Assembly (NCBI RefSeq): GCF_900115095.1
Contig: NZ_FOVH01000010.1
Span: 186,001 to 250,000 of the forward strand
Direction of reading: 5' to 3'
Source of the DNA: Actinomadura madurae
GTDB lineage: Bacteria > Actinomycetota > Actinomycetes > Streptosporangiales > Streptosporangiaceae
Length of the DNA: 64,000 bases
The notes beneath the pieces are model-generated. The model saw only the letters and a program-made list of their open reading frames with translations, was not told the DNA's origin and did no database searches. Below, one piece after another: positions 25,994 through 34,789 of the stretch; positions within the stretch are counted from its first letter, which is position 1; each line of letters begins with the position of its first letter. A program made the translations under genes and the position numbers.

Positions 25994-27466
25994 GTGACGG
26001 AACGTGCCGGGGCGCGCGAGCTGCTGCGCCGCGTGCTGGACGGCGGCGCCTGGACGTCCTGGGACGCGCCGCCGGCGGGGCCGCCCGACCCCTCGTCGCC
26101 CTACGGGCGGGACCTCGCCGCCGCCCGCGAGCGCAGCGGGTGCGACGAGGCCGTCCTCACCGGGGAGGGCCTGCTGCGGGGCCGCCGCGTCGCGTTCGTC
26201 GTGTCGGAGTTCCGGTTCCTCGCCGGGTCGATCGGCCTCGCCACCGCCGACCGGATCGTCGCGGCCGTCGAGCGCGCCACCGCCGAGCGCCTGCCGCTGC
26301 TCGCCGCGCCGTGCTCGGGCGGCACCCGGATGCAGGAGGGGACGGCCGCGTTCGTCCAGATGGCGCGGATCACGGCCGCCGTCATGGCGCACCGCGCCGC
26401 CGGCCTGCCCTACCTGGCGTACCTGCGGCACCCGACGACGGGCGGGGTGTTCGCCTCATGGGGCTCCCTCGGCCATGTGACGGCCGCCGAGCCCGGCGCG
26501 CTGATCGGGTTCCTGGGGCCGCGCGTGTACGAGGGGCTGCGCGGGGAGCCGTTCCCGCCGGGCGTGCAGGTCGCCGAGAACCTCGCCGCCAAGGGGCTGC
26601 TGGACGCCGTGGTGGGCGTCGACGACCTCGCCGAGGTGGCGTCCCGCGCGCTGAACGTCCTGTGCGGGCGCCCGCCTCCGGCTCCCGCCGCCCTGCCGGA
26701 GACCGCCGCGCCCGGCGGGACGGCGTGGGACTCGATCGAGCGTTCCCGCAGGTCCGACCGGCCGGGCGTCCGCGAACTGCTGCGTTACGGGGCGTCCGAT
26801 GTCACCCCGCTCTCGGGCACCGGGCAGGGCGAGGCGGACCCGGGCCTGCTGCTCGCGCTGGCCCGCTTCGGCGCGGCGCCGTGCGTCCTGGTGGGTCAGG
26901 ACCGGCGCAGCCAGCGCGCGGGCCACCCCCTCGGCCCCGCCGGCCTGCGCGCCGCGCGGCGCGGGATGCGGCTGGCCGCCGAGCTGCGGCTGCCCCTGGT
27001 CACCGTGGTCGACACGCCCGGCGCCGACCTGTCGGCGGACGCGGAGGAGGGCGGCCTCGCGGGCGAGATCGCCCGCTGCCTCGCCGACCTGATCACGCTC
27101 CCCGCGCCGACGCTCTGCCTGCTCCTCGGCGAGGGGACGGGCGGCGCGGCCCTGGCCCTGCTGCCCGCCGACCGCGTCCTCGCGGCCCGGCACGCCTGGC
27201 TGTCGCCGCTGCCGCCGGAGGGCGCCTCGCTGATCGTGCACCGCACTCCGGACCGGGCGGCCGAGATGGCCGCCGCCCACGGCGTCCGCTCCGCGGACCT
27301 GCTGCGCGAGGGCCTCGCCGACGCGCTCGTCGACGAACGCCCCGACGCCGCGGACGAGCCCGGGCCGTTCTGCCGCCGCGCCGCCGCCGCGGTCGAGGCG
27401 GGCCTGTCCGGCCTGGCCCCCACCGGACCCGGCGCCCGCCGGGCCCGCTACCGCCGGACGCCATGA
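25994..27466 (+). CDS. Fused acyl-CoA carboxyltransferase (AccD-AccA type)
   Basis: 490 residues with two crotonase-like halves, beta-like then alpha-like. Carboxyltransferases move CO2 from biotin-carrier protein to acetyl- or propionyl-CoA. The N-half shows SEFRFLAGSIGLATADRI, APCSGGTRMQEG and YLRHPTTGGVFASWG. The C-half has RAARRGMRLAAELRLPLVTVVDTPGAD and LLGEGTGGAALALLPADRV. The four-cysteine zinc ribbon of bacterial AccD is absent, and no biotin carboxylase or carrier gene is nearby. GTG 25994 follows GAAGGGG. It ends in ATGA with a 29-codon frame. Whether it carboxylates acetyl-CoA or another acyl-CoA cannot be said. Confidence 0.88.
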   Translation: MTERAGARELLRRVLDGGAWTSWDAPPAGPPDPSSPYGRDLAAARERSGCDEAVLTGEGLLRGRRVAFVVSEFRFLAGSIGLATADRIVAAVERATAERLPLLAAPCSGGTRMQEGTAAFVQMARITAAVMAHRAAGLPYLAYLRHPTTGGVFASWGSLGHVTAAEPGALIGFLGPRVYEGLRGEPFPPGVQVAENLAAKGLLDAVVGVDDLAEVASRALNVLCGRPPPAPAALPETAAPGGTAWDSIERSRRSDRPGVRELLRYGASDVTPLSGTGQGEADPGLLLALARFGAAPCVLVGQDRRSQRAGHPLGPAGLRAARRGMRLAAELRLPLVTVVDTPGADLSADAEEGGLAGEIARCLADLITLPAPTLCLLLGEGTGGAALALLPADRVLAARHAWLSPLPPEGASLIVHRTPDRAAEMAAAHGVRSADLLREGLADALVDERPDAADEPGPFCRRAAAAVEAGLSGLAPTGPGARRARYRRTP

Positions 27467-27552
27467 CCGACACCGCCACGCGGGCGGCCTACGACGCCGC
27501 GGCCGCCCTGGTCGAGGTCGGGCGTCTCATGCGGCGCTTTGACGAGGGCTAG
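27463..27552 (+). CDS. Possible 29-residue coupled small protein
   Basis: A short frame starts on the ATGA overlap with the carboxyltransferase stop. It reads MTDTATRAAYDAAAALVEVG and ends RRFDEG: one predicted amphipathic helix, no cysteine, no membrane segment. Its TAG stop shares a CTAG with the TAG of the convergent gene at 27549, a pattern repeated at three other, better-supported pairs in this window. It is too short for the known epsilon subunits of acyl-CoA carboxylases. Real translation is uncertain. Confidence 0.35.
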   Translation: MTDTATRAAYDAAAALVEVGRLMRRFDEG

Positions 27553-27839
27553 GAGAGTCTCCGGGCTTCGGCGTCCTGCGGCACGACCCGCCCGTTCCCG
27601 GGCTCGGGCCGCGGGACGGCGGCGGTCCGGAGCGTGCGGTGCCAGGGACGCGGGCGGCGGCGCCGGCCGCGGTGGCCGCGGTGGGCGAAGGAGGCGATGA
27701 GCGCGGCCGCGGCGGCTCCGACGAGGGCGGCGAGGACGTAGGTGGCGACCTTGGGGATCTGGCACCTCCGGGTGGCGGCCCCGCTCACAAGCTCCGGGAC
27801 GCTCCCGGAGGAGCCGCCTGTTGCGGACTTGTCGGCCAT
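27549..27839 (-). CDS. Small single-helix membrane protein
   Basis: 96 residues. A polar N-terminus is followed by one transmembrane helix (VATYVLAALVGAAAAALIASF), then an arginine/histidine-rich juxtamembrane segment (HRGHRGRRRRPRPWHR) and a polar tail. The basic residues place the C-terminus in the cytosol. AGGAAAG precedes the ATG at 27839. No family is recognised. It overlaps the convergent 29-codon frame by four bases. Confidence 0.65.
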   Translation of the reverse strand: MADKSATGGSSGSVPELVSGAATRRCQIPKVATYVLAALVGAAAAALIASFAHRGHRGRRRRPRPWHRTLRTAAVPRPEPGNGRVVPQDAEARRLS

Positions 27840-27936
27840 GTCTCGCTTTCCTGTCCCTCTGGTCCCTTCGCTCTCCCCGCGTCAGTTTGTCACACCCTGC
27901 ACACCGACGCCCGGGATCTTTCCACCGACACGCCCG

Positions 27937-28590
27937 TCACCCGGATTCGCGCATGGCGTCGTCGAGGAGCCCGGCGCGGTGCGCGAGGATGGCGGCCTGG
28001 ACGCGGTTGGTGAGCGACAGCTTCGTCAGGATGCGGCTCACGTGCGTCTTCACCGTCGCCTCGCTCATGTGGAGGGCGGCGGCGATGTCGGTGTTGGCGA
28101 GACCGCGGCCGACGGCGACGAGGACCTCGCGCTCCTTGGCGGTCAGCGGGCGCAGCCGGGCCTCGGCGTCGGAGCGGCCCTCGGCGGCGAAATCGCGGAG
28201 CAGGCGGCGGGTCACCTTCGGGGAGAGCATCGCGTCGCCGCGGGCGGCGCTGCGGACGGCCGCCAGCATCTCCGGCGCCGACGCGTCCTTCAGCAGGAAC
28301 CCGACCGCGCCGTGCCGCAGCGCGGTGCGGACGTACTCGTCCAGGTCGAACGTGGTCAGGACGACGACGCGGTGCGCGCCGGCGAGGCGCTCGGTCGCGG
28401 TGAGGCCGTCGGCGCGGGGCATCCGGATGTCCATGAGGATCACGTCCGGGCGGTGCGCCGCCGCCTCCCGGACGGCCTCGCGGCCGTCGGCCGCCTCGCC
28501 GACGACGGTGATGTCGGGCGCCGTCTCCATGATCGTGCGGAGCATCGCGCGGACCATCCACTCGTCGTCCACGATCAGGACGCGGATCAC
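27937..28590 (-). CDS. NarL/FixJ-type response regulator
   Basis: 217 residues. The receiver domain (1-120) has the acidic pocket VDDEW and phospho-acceptor Asp54 in ILMDIRMPRADG, with the K of FLLKDAS. The LuxR-type HTH is at 150-215 (LTAKEREVLVAVGRGLANTDIA, SEATVKTHVSRILTKL). It binds DNA once phosphorylated by the kinase encoded directly upstream. The GTG start at 28590 overlaps the kinase stop (GTGA), so the pair is co-translated. Confidence 0.96.
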   Translation of the reverse strand: MIRVLIVDDEWMVRAMLRTIMETAPDITVVGEAADGREAVREAAAHRPDVILMDIRMPRADGLTATERLAGAHRVVVLTTFDLDEYVRTALRHGAVGFLLKDASAPEMLAAVRSAARGDAMLSPKVTRRLLRDFAAEGRSDAEARLRPLTAKEREVLVAVGRGLANTDIAAALHMSEATVKTHVSRILTKLSLTNRVQAAILAHRAGLLDDAMRESG

Positions 28591-29705
28591 AGCGGCACCT
28601 CGGCGCTGACGCGGTAGCCGCCGTCCCCGGTCGGGCCGGCGGTCAGGTCGCCGCCGAGCAGCCGGACGCGCTCGGCGATGCCGAGCAGGCCGTGGCCCCC
28701 GCCCGGCAGCCCGGGGACGGGCGCGCGGCCCCGGCCGTTCGTCACCGAGAGGCGCAGCGCCTCCGGGGCGTGCCGGACGACGACCGTGCTCTCGGCGTTC
28801 CCGGCGTGCTTGCGGACGTTCGTCAGCGCCTCCTGCACGACCCGGTACACCGCGTGCCCGGCGAGCGCCGGAGGCGGGGACCCGGCCTCGTCCACCACGG
28901 TCAGCGTCACCCGCATGCCGGTGCGGCGGGACTCCTCGACCAGGTCGGCCAGGTCGGCGAGGCCCGGCTGCGGGGCCAGCGGGGCGTCGCCGGCGCGCAG
29001 GACCTGGACGAGCGACCGGAGCTCTTCGAGCGCCTCGCGCCCGATCGTGCCGATCCGCCGGCCGATCGCGGGCGCGTCCCGTCCCTCGGACGCCTCCAGC
29101 GCGGTCGCGTGCAGGACCATCAGCGACACCCGGTGCGTGACGACGTCGTGCATGTCCTGCGCGATCTGGGCGCGTTCGTCGCTGCGGGCGCGCAGGACGC
29201 GCTCGTGCTGCTCCCGCTCGGCGCGCTCGGCCCGCTCCCGCATGCCCGCGATCAGGTCGCGGCGGGTTCCGGTGTAGAGGCCGAGCAGCGCGGGGGCGAA
29301 GCAGATCGCGGCGGTCAGCGGCGCGGCCGCGTCCGGGCCGCCGAGCCGCCAGATCGGCAGGCCGACGAGGGCGGCGGCGACCACCGTGGCGGCGGCGGTC
29401 GCGCCGCGCGAGCGCGTCCGTTCGGCGAAGATGTACAGGGCCACGATGACGGCGACGAACGCGGCCAGCGTCACCCACGCGACCAGGGCCAGCGCCAGCA
29501 GCGTCCGGTGCCGCCGCCACCAGAGCGCGGCGCCGGCCAGCAGGCCGAGCGGGACCGCGAACCACAGCGGCGGGCTCCAGTCGAACGCGGCGATGTCGTG
29601 GTCGCCGATCGACCGTCCCCCGCCGAGGTCGCCGGACGCCGTGCTCGCGGCCACCGCGACGGCGAGGACCGCGTCCAGCACCGTCCCGCGCCTCATGCGG
29701 CTCAC
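28587..29705 (-). CDS. NarL-family sensor histidine kinase
   Basis: 372 residues. Four to five hydrophobic segments in the first 150 residues form the membrane sensor. A short coiled coil leads to HisKA_3 (DERAQIAQDMHDVVTHRVSLMVL, phospho-His in DMHD). The HATPase domain has VVQEALTNVRKHA and GHGLLGIAERV. The input signal is not evident. I use the in-frame GTG at 29705; the ATG at 29696 (MRRGTVLDAVL) is equally likely because neither has a good ribosome site. It overlaps the response regulator by GTGA. Confidence 0.94.
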   Translation of the reverse strand: MSRMRRGTVLDAVLAVAVAASTASGDLGGGRSIGDHDIAAFDWSPPLWFAVPLGLLAGAALWWRRHRTLLALALVAWVTLAAFVAVIVALYIFAERTRSRGATAAATVVAAALVGLPIWRLGGPDAAAPLTAAICFAPALLGLYTGTRRDLIAGMRERAERAEREQHERVLRARSDERAQIAQDMHDVVTHRVSLMVLHATALEASEGRDAPAIGRRIGTIGREALEELRSLVQVLRAGDAPLAPQPGLADLADLVEESRRTGMRVTLTVVDEAGSPPPALAGHAVYRVVQEALTNVRKHAGNAESTVVVRHAPEALRLSVTNGRGRAPVPGLPGGGHGLLGIAERVRLLGGDLTAGPTGDGGYRVSAEVPL

Positions 29706-29829
29706 GCTAACCCGGGCCGCGTCGCGCGGTCATCCATAGAAAGTTGTAGACGGCCTCCGGCGGTCCGCCGAGCGCGAAGGCGGGGAACGGCCGATGTGCC
29801 GCCGCCCGCGCCCCGGCGACGCTGGCCGC

Positions 29830-30726
29830 ATGCCGAGAACGGAGACGCCCGGCCGCCCCGACGAGATCAGGCGCGGTATGCAGTTCGCCTTCGCCGCCTT
29901 CTCCCTCGCCGCCGCCGCCCTGCTGTGGAGCTACGACGAGACCGCCTACCCGACCATCAAGTCGGGCGGGATGTTCGGCCACCTCCTGGCCACCGCCGTC
30001 GTCCTCGGCGCGGCCCTCGCCGGGGCCCGCCGCACGTTGATCGCCTTCCATCTCCTGTTCGTTCCGGTGCAGTTCCTCTTCCTCTTCGCCGGAGGGCTGG
30101 AGGAGATGGCCGGGATGGTCTTCTCCGCGGTGATCGTCGCGCGGATGCGCCCCCGCTTCCCCCAGCTGAAACGCCTCGCGCGCCGGGTGTGGCTGACCCT
30201 GCACGTCGGGGTCAGCGTCGGCTGGCTGGGCCTGGCCCTGGCGATGACGACCCTCGCGATCACGGGCGCCACCGCGGACGACCACGCGGTGCGCCACGGC
30301 TCCTACGAGCTGATGCACGTCTTCGACCTGACCATCGTGATCCCGAGCGTCGTGCTGGCCGTCGTCACCGGGCTCGTGGTGTCGCTCGGCACGCCCTGGG
30401 GTCTGGTCAAGCACCGGTGGGTGCTGCTGAAGTTCGTGATCTCCCTGGTCATCCCGGTCATCGCGACGGTCCAGAGCGGCTGGATCGAGGAGCTCCAGCA
30501 CCGCACGGCCGACCCCGCCGCCGATCCCGGCGGCACGGGCCTCGTCCTCGTCCTCTGCATGCTCCTCTACGCGGCGCTGCTGTGGACGGCGGTGGTCCTC
30601 TCCGTCTTCAAGCCGGGAGGGAAGACCCGCTGGGGACGGACGGAGCGTGCCCGGCGTCCCCGGGCGGCACCGGCGCGGGCCGATCGGGGCGGGACGCCGG
30701 AGAGTACGGTGTCCGCAACCCCCTGA
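29830..30726 (+). CDS. Multi-pass membrane protein with DUF2269-like features
   Basis: 298 residues with about eight transmembrane helices in two blocks. An N-terminal block (FAFAAFSLAAAALLW, FGHLLATAVVLGAALAG, FHLLFVPVQFLFLFAG, MAGMVFSAVIVAR) is followed by a block with HVGVSVGWLGLALAMTTLA, VIPSVVLAVVTGLVVSLG, KFVISLVIPVIATVQSGW and LVLVLCMLLYAALLW. Conserved His/Trp positions in the second block recall DUF2269-type proteins. Function unknown. Start choice between ATG 29830 and 29878 is uncertain; neither has a clear ribosome site. The esterase gene follows 15 bases later. Confidence 0.7.
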   Translation: MPRTETPGRPDEIRRGMQFAFAAFSLAAAALLWSYDETAYPTIKSGGMFGHLLATAVVLGAALAGARRTLIAFHLLFVPVQFLFLFAGGLEEMAGMVFSAVIVARMRPRFPQLKRLARRVWLTLHVGVSVGWLGLALAMTTLAITGATADDHAVRHGSYELMHVFDLTIVIPSVVLAVVTGLVVSLGTPWGLVKHRWVLLKFVISLVIPVIATVQSGWIEELQHRTADPAADPGGTGLVLVLCMLLYAALLWTAVVLSVFKPGGKTRWGRTERARRPRAAPARADRGGTPESTVSATP

Positions 30727-30741
30727 GCCTTGGAGGATCGC

Positions 30742-31791
30742 GTGGCGCAGTTGACCGAGATGGTTCCGCCTTCGGTGGCGGGCGGGCTTCTCCGTGCCGT
30801 GTTCGGACTGCCGGCGCCCGTGCGGCGCCTGCTCGCCGGGTCGCCGGTGCGGCGGGACGGGCAGCTGCTCTCCCTGGACGCGCAGCTGCTCCTCCGGATG
30901 ATGAAGCTGGAGGACGCGAGCCTGACCGCGCCCACGGTGGAACAGGCCCGGGCCGGGCTCGTCCGGGGGACGGCGTACCTGCCGAAGGCGCCGGCGCGGC
31001 CGGTCGCCACGCGCGAGCTGGACGCGGCCAGCGTGCCGGCGCGGCTCTACACGCCGAAGGCGCTGAAGGACGGGTCGCCGCTGCTCGTTTTCTACCACGG
31101 CGGCGGCTGGGTCATCGGGGACCTCGACACGCACGACACGCTGTGCCGCTACCTGGCGGTGCACGCGGAGGTGCGGGTGCTGTCGGTGGACTACCGGCTC
31201 GCGCCCGAGCACCCCTACCCGGCGGCGACCGAGGACGCGCTCGCCGCCTACGGGTACGCGGCGGCGAACGCGGAGGAGCTGGGCGCCGACCCGCGGGCGA
31301 TCGCGGTCGGCGGCGACAGCGCCGGCGGGAACCTCGCGGCGGTCGTGGGGATGCTGGCCGACCGCACGCCCGACTTCGCGCTGCTGATCTACCCGGTCAC
31401 CGACCTGTCCGCGCGGCGGCGGTCGCGGGAGCTGTTCGCGGAGGGCTACTACCTGACCGACCGGGACATGATCTGGTTCAGCGACCACTACTGCCCCGAC
31501 GTGGAGCGGCGTGCCGATCCGGCGGCCTCCCCGCTGCTCGCCGAGGACCTGAGCGGCTTCCCGGCGACCTATCTGGTCACCGCGGGGTTCGACCCGCTGC
31601 GGGACGAGGGCGAGGCGTTCGCGCGGCGGCTTGAGGAGGCCGGCGTGCCGGTCGCGCTCCGGCGCCAGGAGGACCTCATCCACGGGTTCGCGAACATGTG
31701 GTCCCTCGGCGGGCGGTTCCAGGAGGCGGTCTCGGAGGCGGCGGGGGCCCTGCGCACCGGCCTGTACGCAGGGCCGCGCGTCCGCTCCTAG
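30742..31791 (+). CDS. Alpha/beta hydrolase, hormone-sensitive-lipase family esterase
   Basis: 349 residues. The oxyanion motif is FYHGGGWVIGDLDTHD, the nucleophile elbow GGDSAGGN, and the Asp and His are seen in TAGFDPLRDEG and LIHGFANM. Enzymes of this family hydrolyse short-chain acyl esters in the cytosol. GTG 30742 is preferred over the in-frame TTG at 30730 because GGAGG lies six bases before it. The TAG stop shares CTAG with the TAG of the convergent aldehyde dehydrogenase (31788-31791). Confidence 0.93.
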   Translation: MAQLTEMVPPSVAGGLLRAVFGLPAPVRRLLAGSPVRRDGQLLSLDAQLLLRMMKLEDASLTAPTVEQARAGLVRGTAYLPKAPARPVATRELDAASVPARLYTPKALKDGSPLLVFYHGGGWVIGDLDTHDTLCRYLAVHAEVRVLSVDYRLAPEHPYPAATEDALAAYGYAAANAEELGADPRAIAVGGDSAGGNLAAVVGMLADRTPDFALLIYPVTDLSARRRSRELFAEGYYLTDRDMIWFSDHYCPDVERRADPAASPLLAEDLSGFPATYLVTAGFDPLRDEGEAFARRLEEAGVPVALRRQEDLIHGFANMWSLGGRFQEAVSEAAGALRTGLYAGPRVRS

Positions 31792-33215
31792 AGGGGGAGC
31801 CCGGTGAAGATCATGACCTTCTCCTCGGTGTAGTCGGCCATCGCCGACCGCAGCCCCTCCCGGCCCACGCCGGAGTCCTTCACGCCGCCGTACGGCATCT
31901 GGTCGGCGCGGTAGGACGGGACGTCGCCGATCACCACGCCGCCGACGTCCAGCTCCCGGTGCGCCCGGAAGGCGATGTCGAGGCTGCGGGTGAACACGCC
32001 CGCCTGGAGGCCGAACTTGGAGTCGTTGACGAGGGCGAACGCCTCGTCGACGCCGTCCACGGGCTGGACGAACATGACCGGCCCGAAGACCTCCTCGCGG
32101 GAGACCTTGGCGTCCGGCGGGACGTCGGCGAGGACGGTGGGCGCGTACGCGGCGCCCTCGCGGGTGCCGCCCGTGAGCACCTTCGCGCCCGCCGCGACGG
32201 CCTCGTCCACCCAGGACTCGACGCGCTCGGCGGCCTCCTGGCTGACGAGCGGGCCGACCTGGGTCTTGTCGTCCCACGGGTCGCCGGTGACGAGGGAGGC
32301 GACCGTGTCGACGAGCTTCGGCACGAACTCCTCGTACACGGACCGGTCCACGTAGACGCGCTGGACGGCGATGCAGCTCTGCCCCGCCTGGTAGTTGGCG
32401 AACAGCCCGACCCGCTGGGCGGCCCAGTCGAGGTCGGCGTCCGGCAGGACGACCGCCGCGCCGTTCCCGCCGAGTTCGAGGGTGACGTGCTTGCGCGGCG
32501 CCTGGTCGTTGATCGCCCAGCCGACGGGCACCGAGCCGGTGAACGACACGATCGGCAGCCGCGGGTCGTCCACGAGCGCGGGCGCGCGGTCGTTCGGGAC
32601 CGGCAGGATGGAGAACATCCCGGCGGGCAGGTCGGTCTCGGCGAGCAGCTCGCCGAGCAGCAGCGCCGACAGCGGCGTGGCGGGCGCGGGCTTGAGCACG
32701 ATCGGGGCGCCCGCCGCGATCGCCGGGGCGATCTTGTGGGCGGCGAGGTTCAGCGGGAAGTTGAACGGGGAGATGCCGAGCACCGGGCCCTTCGGCACCC
32801 GGGTGATGTAGGCCATCCGGCCCTCCGCGGCCGGGTCGGTGTCGAGCCGCTGCGTGGTGGCGCTGAAGCGGCGGGCCTCCTCGGCGGCGAACCGGAACGT
32901 GGAGACCGCGCGGGCCACCTCGCCGCGCGCCCACAGCAGCGGCTTGCCGTTCTCCGCGGTGATCAGCCGGGCGGTCTCCTCGGCGCGCTCGGCGAGGCGC
33001 GCGGACACGTGCGCGAGCGCCTTCGCGCGCACGTGCAGGGGCAGCGCCGCGGCCTCCCTGCGGAGCGCGTCGGCGGCGGCGATCGCCTCCTCGACCTGGG
33101 CGGGCGTCGGCACCGCCGCCGTCCCGACCACGCGGCCGTCGTAGGGATGCGTAACGGTCAGCTCACCGTCACCGGTCTCGGGCCGGCCGGCCAGCCAGAA
33201 TGGGGTCACGTTCAT
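31788..33215 (-). CDS. NAD(P)-dependent aldehyde dehydrogenase (succinate-semialdehyde-type by context)
   Basis: 475 residues with the full family signature. The Rossmann motif is SFTGSVPVG, the catalytic base Glu247 is in LELGGNG and the nucleophile Cys281 is in AGQSCIAVQR. GISPFNFPLNLAAHK and EEVFGPV are also present. It oxidises an aldehyde to the acid. It is 4 bases downstream of a PucR-type regulator that faces a GabT-type aminotransferase, the gene set used for GABA degradation in other actinobacteria, so succinic semialdehyde is the most likely substrate (inference). The ATG at 33215 gives MNVTPFWLAGRPE. Confidence 0.93.
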   Translation of the reverse strand: MNVTPFWLAGRPETGDGELTVTHPYDGRVVGTAAVPTPAQVEEAIAAADALRREAAALPLHVRAKALAHVSARLAERAEETARLITAENGKPLLWARGEVARAVSTFRFAAEEARRFSATTQRLDTDPAAEGRMAYITRVPKGPVLGISPFNFPLNLAAHKIAPAIAAGAPIVLKPAPATPLSALLLGELLAETDLPAGMFSILPVPNDRAPALVDDPRLPIVSFTGSVPVGWAINDQAPRKHVTLELGGNGAAVVLPDADLDWAAQRVGLFANYQAGQSCIAVQRVYVDRSVYEEFVPKLVDTVASLVTGDPWDDKTQVGPLVSQEAAERVESWVDEAVAAGAKVLTGGTREGAAYAPTVLADVPPDAKVSREEVFGPVMFVQPVDGVDEAFALVNDSKFGLQAGVFTRSLDIAFRAHRELDVGGVVIGDVPSYRADQMPYGGVKDSGVGREGLRSAMADYTEEKVMIFTGLPL

Positions 33216-33219
33216 GCGT

Positions 33220-34698
33220 TCACGCTATCTCCGGCGCGCCCGAATGGGAGTCTCCAGGCCGTCCAATCCGGCCGCCCTGATTGGACGCGATGGCGAGCGC
33301 GACCCACAGCTCGGCGCGGACGGCCGGGTCGTCGGGATCGCGCCCGAGCACCTCGGCGGCCTTGCGCATCCGGGCCCGCAGCGTGTGCCGGTGGACGCCG
33401 AGCGCCCGCGCCGCCGCCTCGCCCTGCCCGTTCGCCGCCACGTACGCCCGGACGGTCTCCACCAGGTCCTCATCGCGCAGCGGGGCGAGCAGCGTGCCGG
33501 CGAAGGCGCGGGCGAGGCCGGGGTCCAGCAGCGCGAGCACCCCCTGCCCCGGAAGGTCGGAGTGGTGCAGGACGCCGCGGTTCGTGCGCACGGCCGCGGC
33601 CAGAGCCTCTTCGGCCTGCCGCAGCGCCGTCCCGAGGTCCTCGGCGGCGGTGTCGCTGACGCCGACCGCTCCGGTGGAGGCCAGGAGGGGCTCGACCGTC
33701 CCGAGCAGTTCGTCCGGGACGACGACCGCGGTGTGCTCGTCGAGTGGCAGCGCCGGGCAGCGCGCCCCCGCCGGGTCGGACTCCAGCGCGTCCAGCACGG
33801 CGGCGCCGCCCGCGCAGGCCAGCACCCGGACCGGTCCGCGCGGCACGGCCGGCCCGTCGTCCGGCCGGCCGAGCAGCAGCGCCGCCAGCGAGGCCCGCAG
33901 CTCGCGGGCGGTGCGCGGGGTCTCCGACTGGAGCGTCAGCAGCGCGACGGCCGCCCCGACGATCGTGTGCGCGGCGGGCGGCAGCGGCGCGGCCGTCCCC
34001 ACCGCGAGGAAGCCGCGGGGCCGCCCGCCCAGCCCGACCCGCTGCACCACGACGTTGTCGTCGGGGACCGCCAGCGCCACGCTCGCGGCCGGGCCGCCCT
34101 TCCCGGGACGGCGCCGCAGCCGGGTCAGCTCGGGCGCGAGGGCCGCGGCGCGGTCGCGGGCGCCGGAGGGCTCGGCGTGCTGGACGGCGCCGGACGCGTC
34201 CAGCAGCAGCGCCCAGCCGCCGAGCAGCCGCGCCAGCCGGGCGACGAGTGCGCCGGGGCCGGTGAGCGCCGCGCGGGTCAGCTCCCGCTGCGCCTGGAAC
34301 GCGCGGGTCACGTCCTCGTACCACTCGGCGGCGAGCATCCGCGAGACGGCCTTGCCGACGGCGATGAACGGGGTGGGGCGCGGCACCTCCAGCAGCACGA
34401 GCCCCTGGTCGCGGGCGGCGGCGAGCAGCTCGGGCGGCACCCGCTCGTGGATGACCCCGACCGCGAACCCGAGCCCGGCGACACCCCGTCCGACCAGCCG
34501 GGACACGTAGCCCGCGGCGCTCGCCGGGGTCAGCCGCATGCCGGTGGTCAGCACCAGCTCGCCGCCCTCCAGGAACGGGGTCGGGTCCTCCAGCTCGCTG
34601 ACCGCGACCCACACGACCGGGGTGGCGGGCAGCGGCCCGGTGAGCGACCGGAGGCCGAGCTGGGGGAGGGCCGCGACGGCGGCCAGCGTGGGCGGCAT
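33220..34698 (-). CDS. PucR-family transcriptional regulator (likely activator of the gab-type genes)
   Basis: 492 residues. The N-terminal PucR domain (about 1-130) includes PTLAAVAALPQLGLRSL and FLEGGELVLTTG. A central GGDEF-like/CdaR segment follows, and the C-terminal PucR HTH is at about 430-480 (EAAARALGVHRHTLRARMRKAAEVLG). In Corynebacterium glutamicum a PucR-type protein, GabR, activates gabTDP. Here the gene is divergent from gabT (91 bases) and followed after 4 bases by the aldehyde dehydrogenase, the same logic. An inverted repeat at 34730-34747 in the divergent gap could be its site. Confidence 0.92.
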   Translation of the reverse strand: MPPTLAAVAALPQLGLRSLTGPLPATPVVWVAVSELEDPTPFLEGGELVLTTGMRLTPASAAGYVSRLVGRGVAGLGFAVGVIHERVPPELLAAARDQGLVLLEVPRPTPFIAVGKAVSRMLAAEWYEDVTRAFQAQRELTRAALTGPGALVARLARLLGGWALLLDASGAVQHAEPSGARDRAAALAPELTRLRRRPGKGGPAASVALAVPDDNVVVQRVGLGGRPRGFLAVGTAAPLPPAAHTIVGAAVALLTLQSETPRTARELRASLAALLLGRPDDGPAVPRGPVRVLACAGGAAVLDALESDPAGARCPALPLDEHTAVVVPDELLGTVEPLLASTGAVGVSDTAAEDLGTALRQAEEALAAAVRTNRGVLHHSDLPGQGVLALLDPGLARAFAGTLLAPLRDEDLVETVRAYVAANGQGEAAARALGVHRHTLRARMRKAAEVLGRDPDDPAVRAELWVALAIASNQGGRIGRPGDSHSGAPEIA

Positions 34699-34729
34699 GG
34701 CAATCCCTGTGCAAAGTGTCTACCTCGCC

Positions 34730-34747
34730 GGACGGATTTCGCCGTCC
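34730..34747. promoter_or_regulatory. Inverted repeat between PucR gene and gabT
   Basis: GGACGG-N6-CCGTCC lies 31 bases upstream of the PucR-type gene and 43 bases upstream of gabT. Position fits an operator for the divergent regulator. At this GC content six-base palindromes arise by chance, so support is weak. Confidence 0.3.
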
Positions 34748-34789
34748 CGTACGGTTCATCGTAGGCGGCGCCCGGCTTATGTTCAGCGC

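Noticed and set aside
27463..27552. The 29-codon frame as an acyl-CoA carboxylase epsilon subunit
   Set aside because: Known epsilon subunits are about 60-90 residues and share no visible motif with this peptide.
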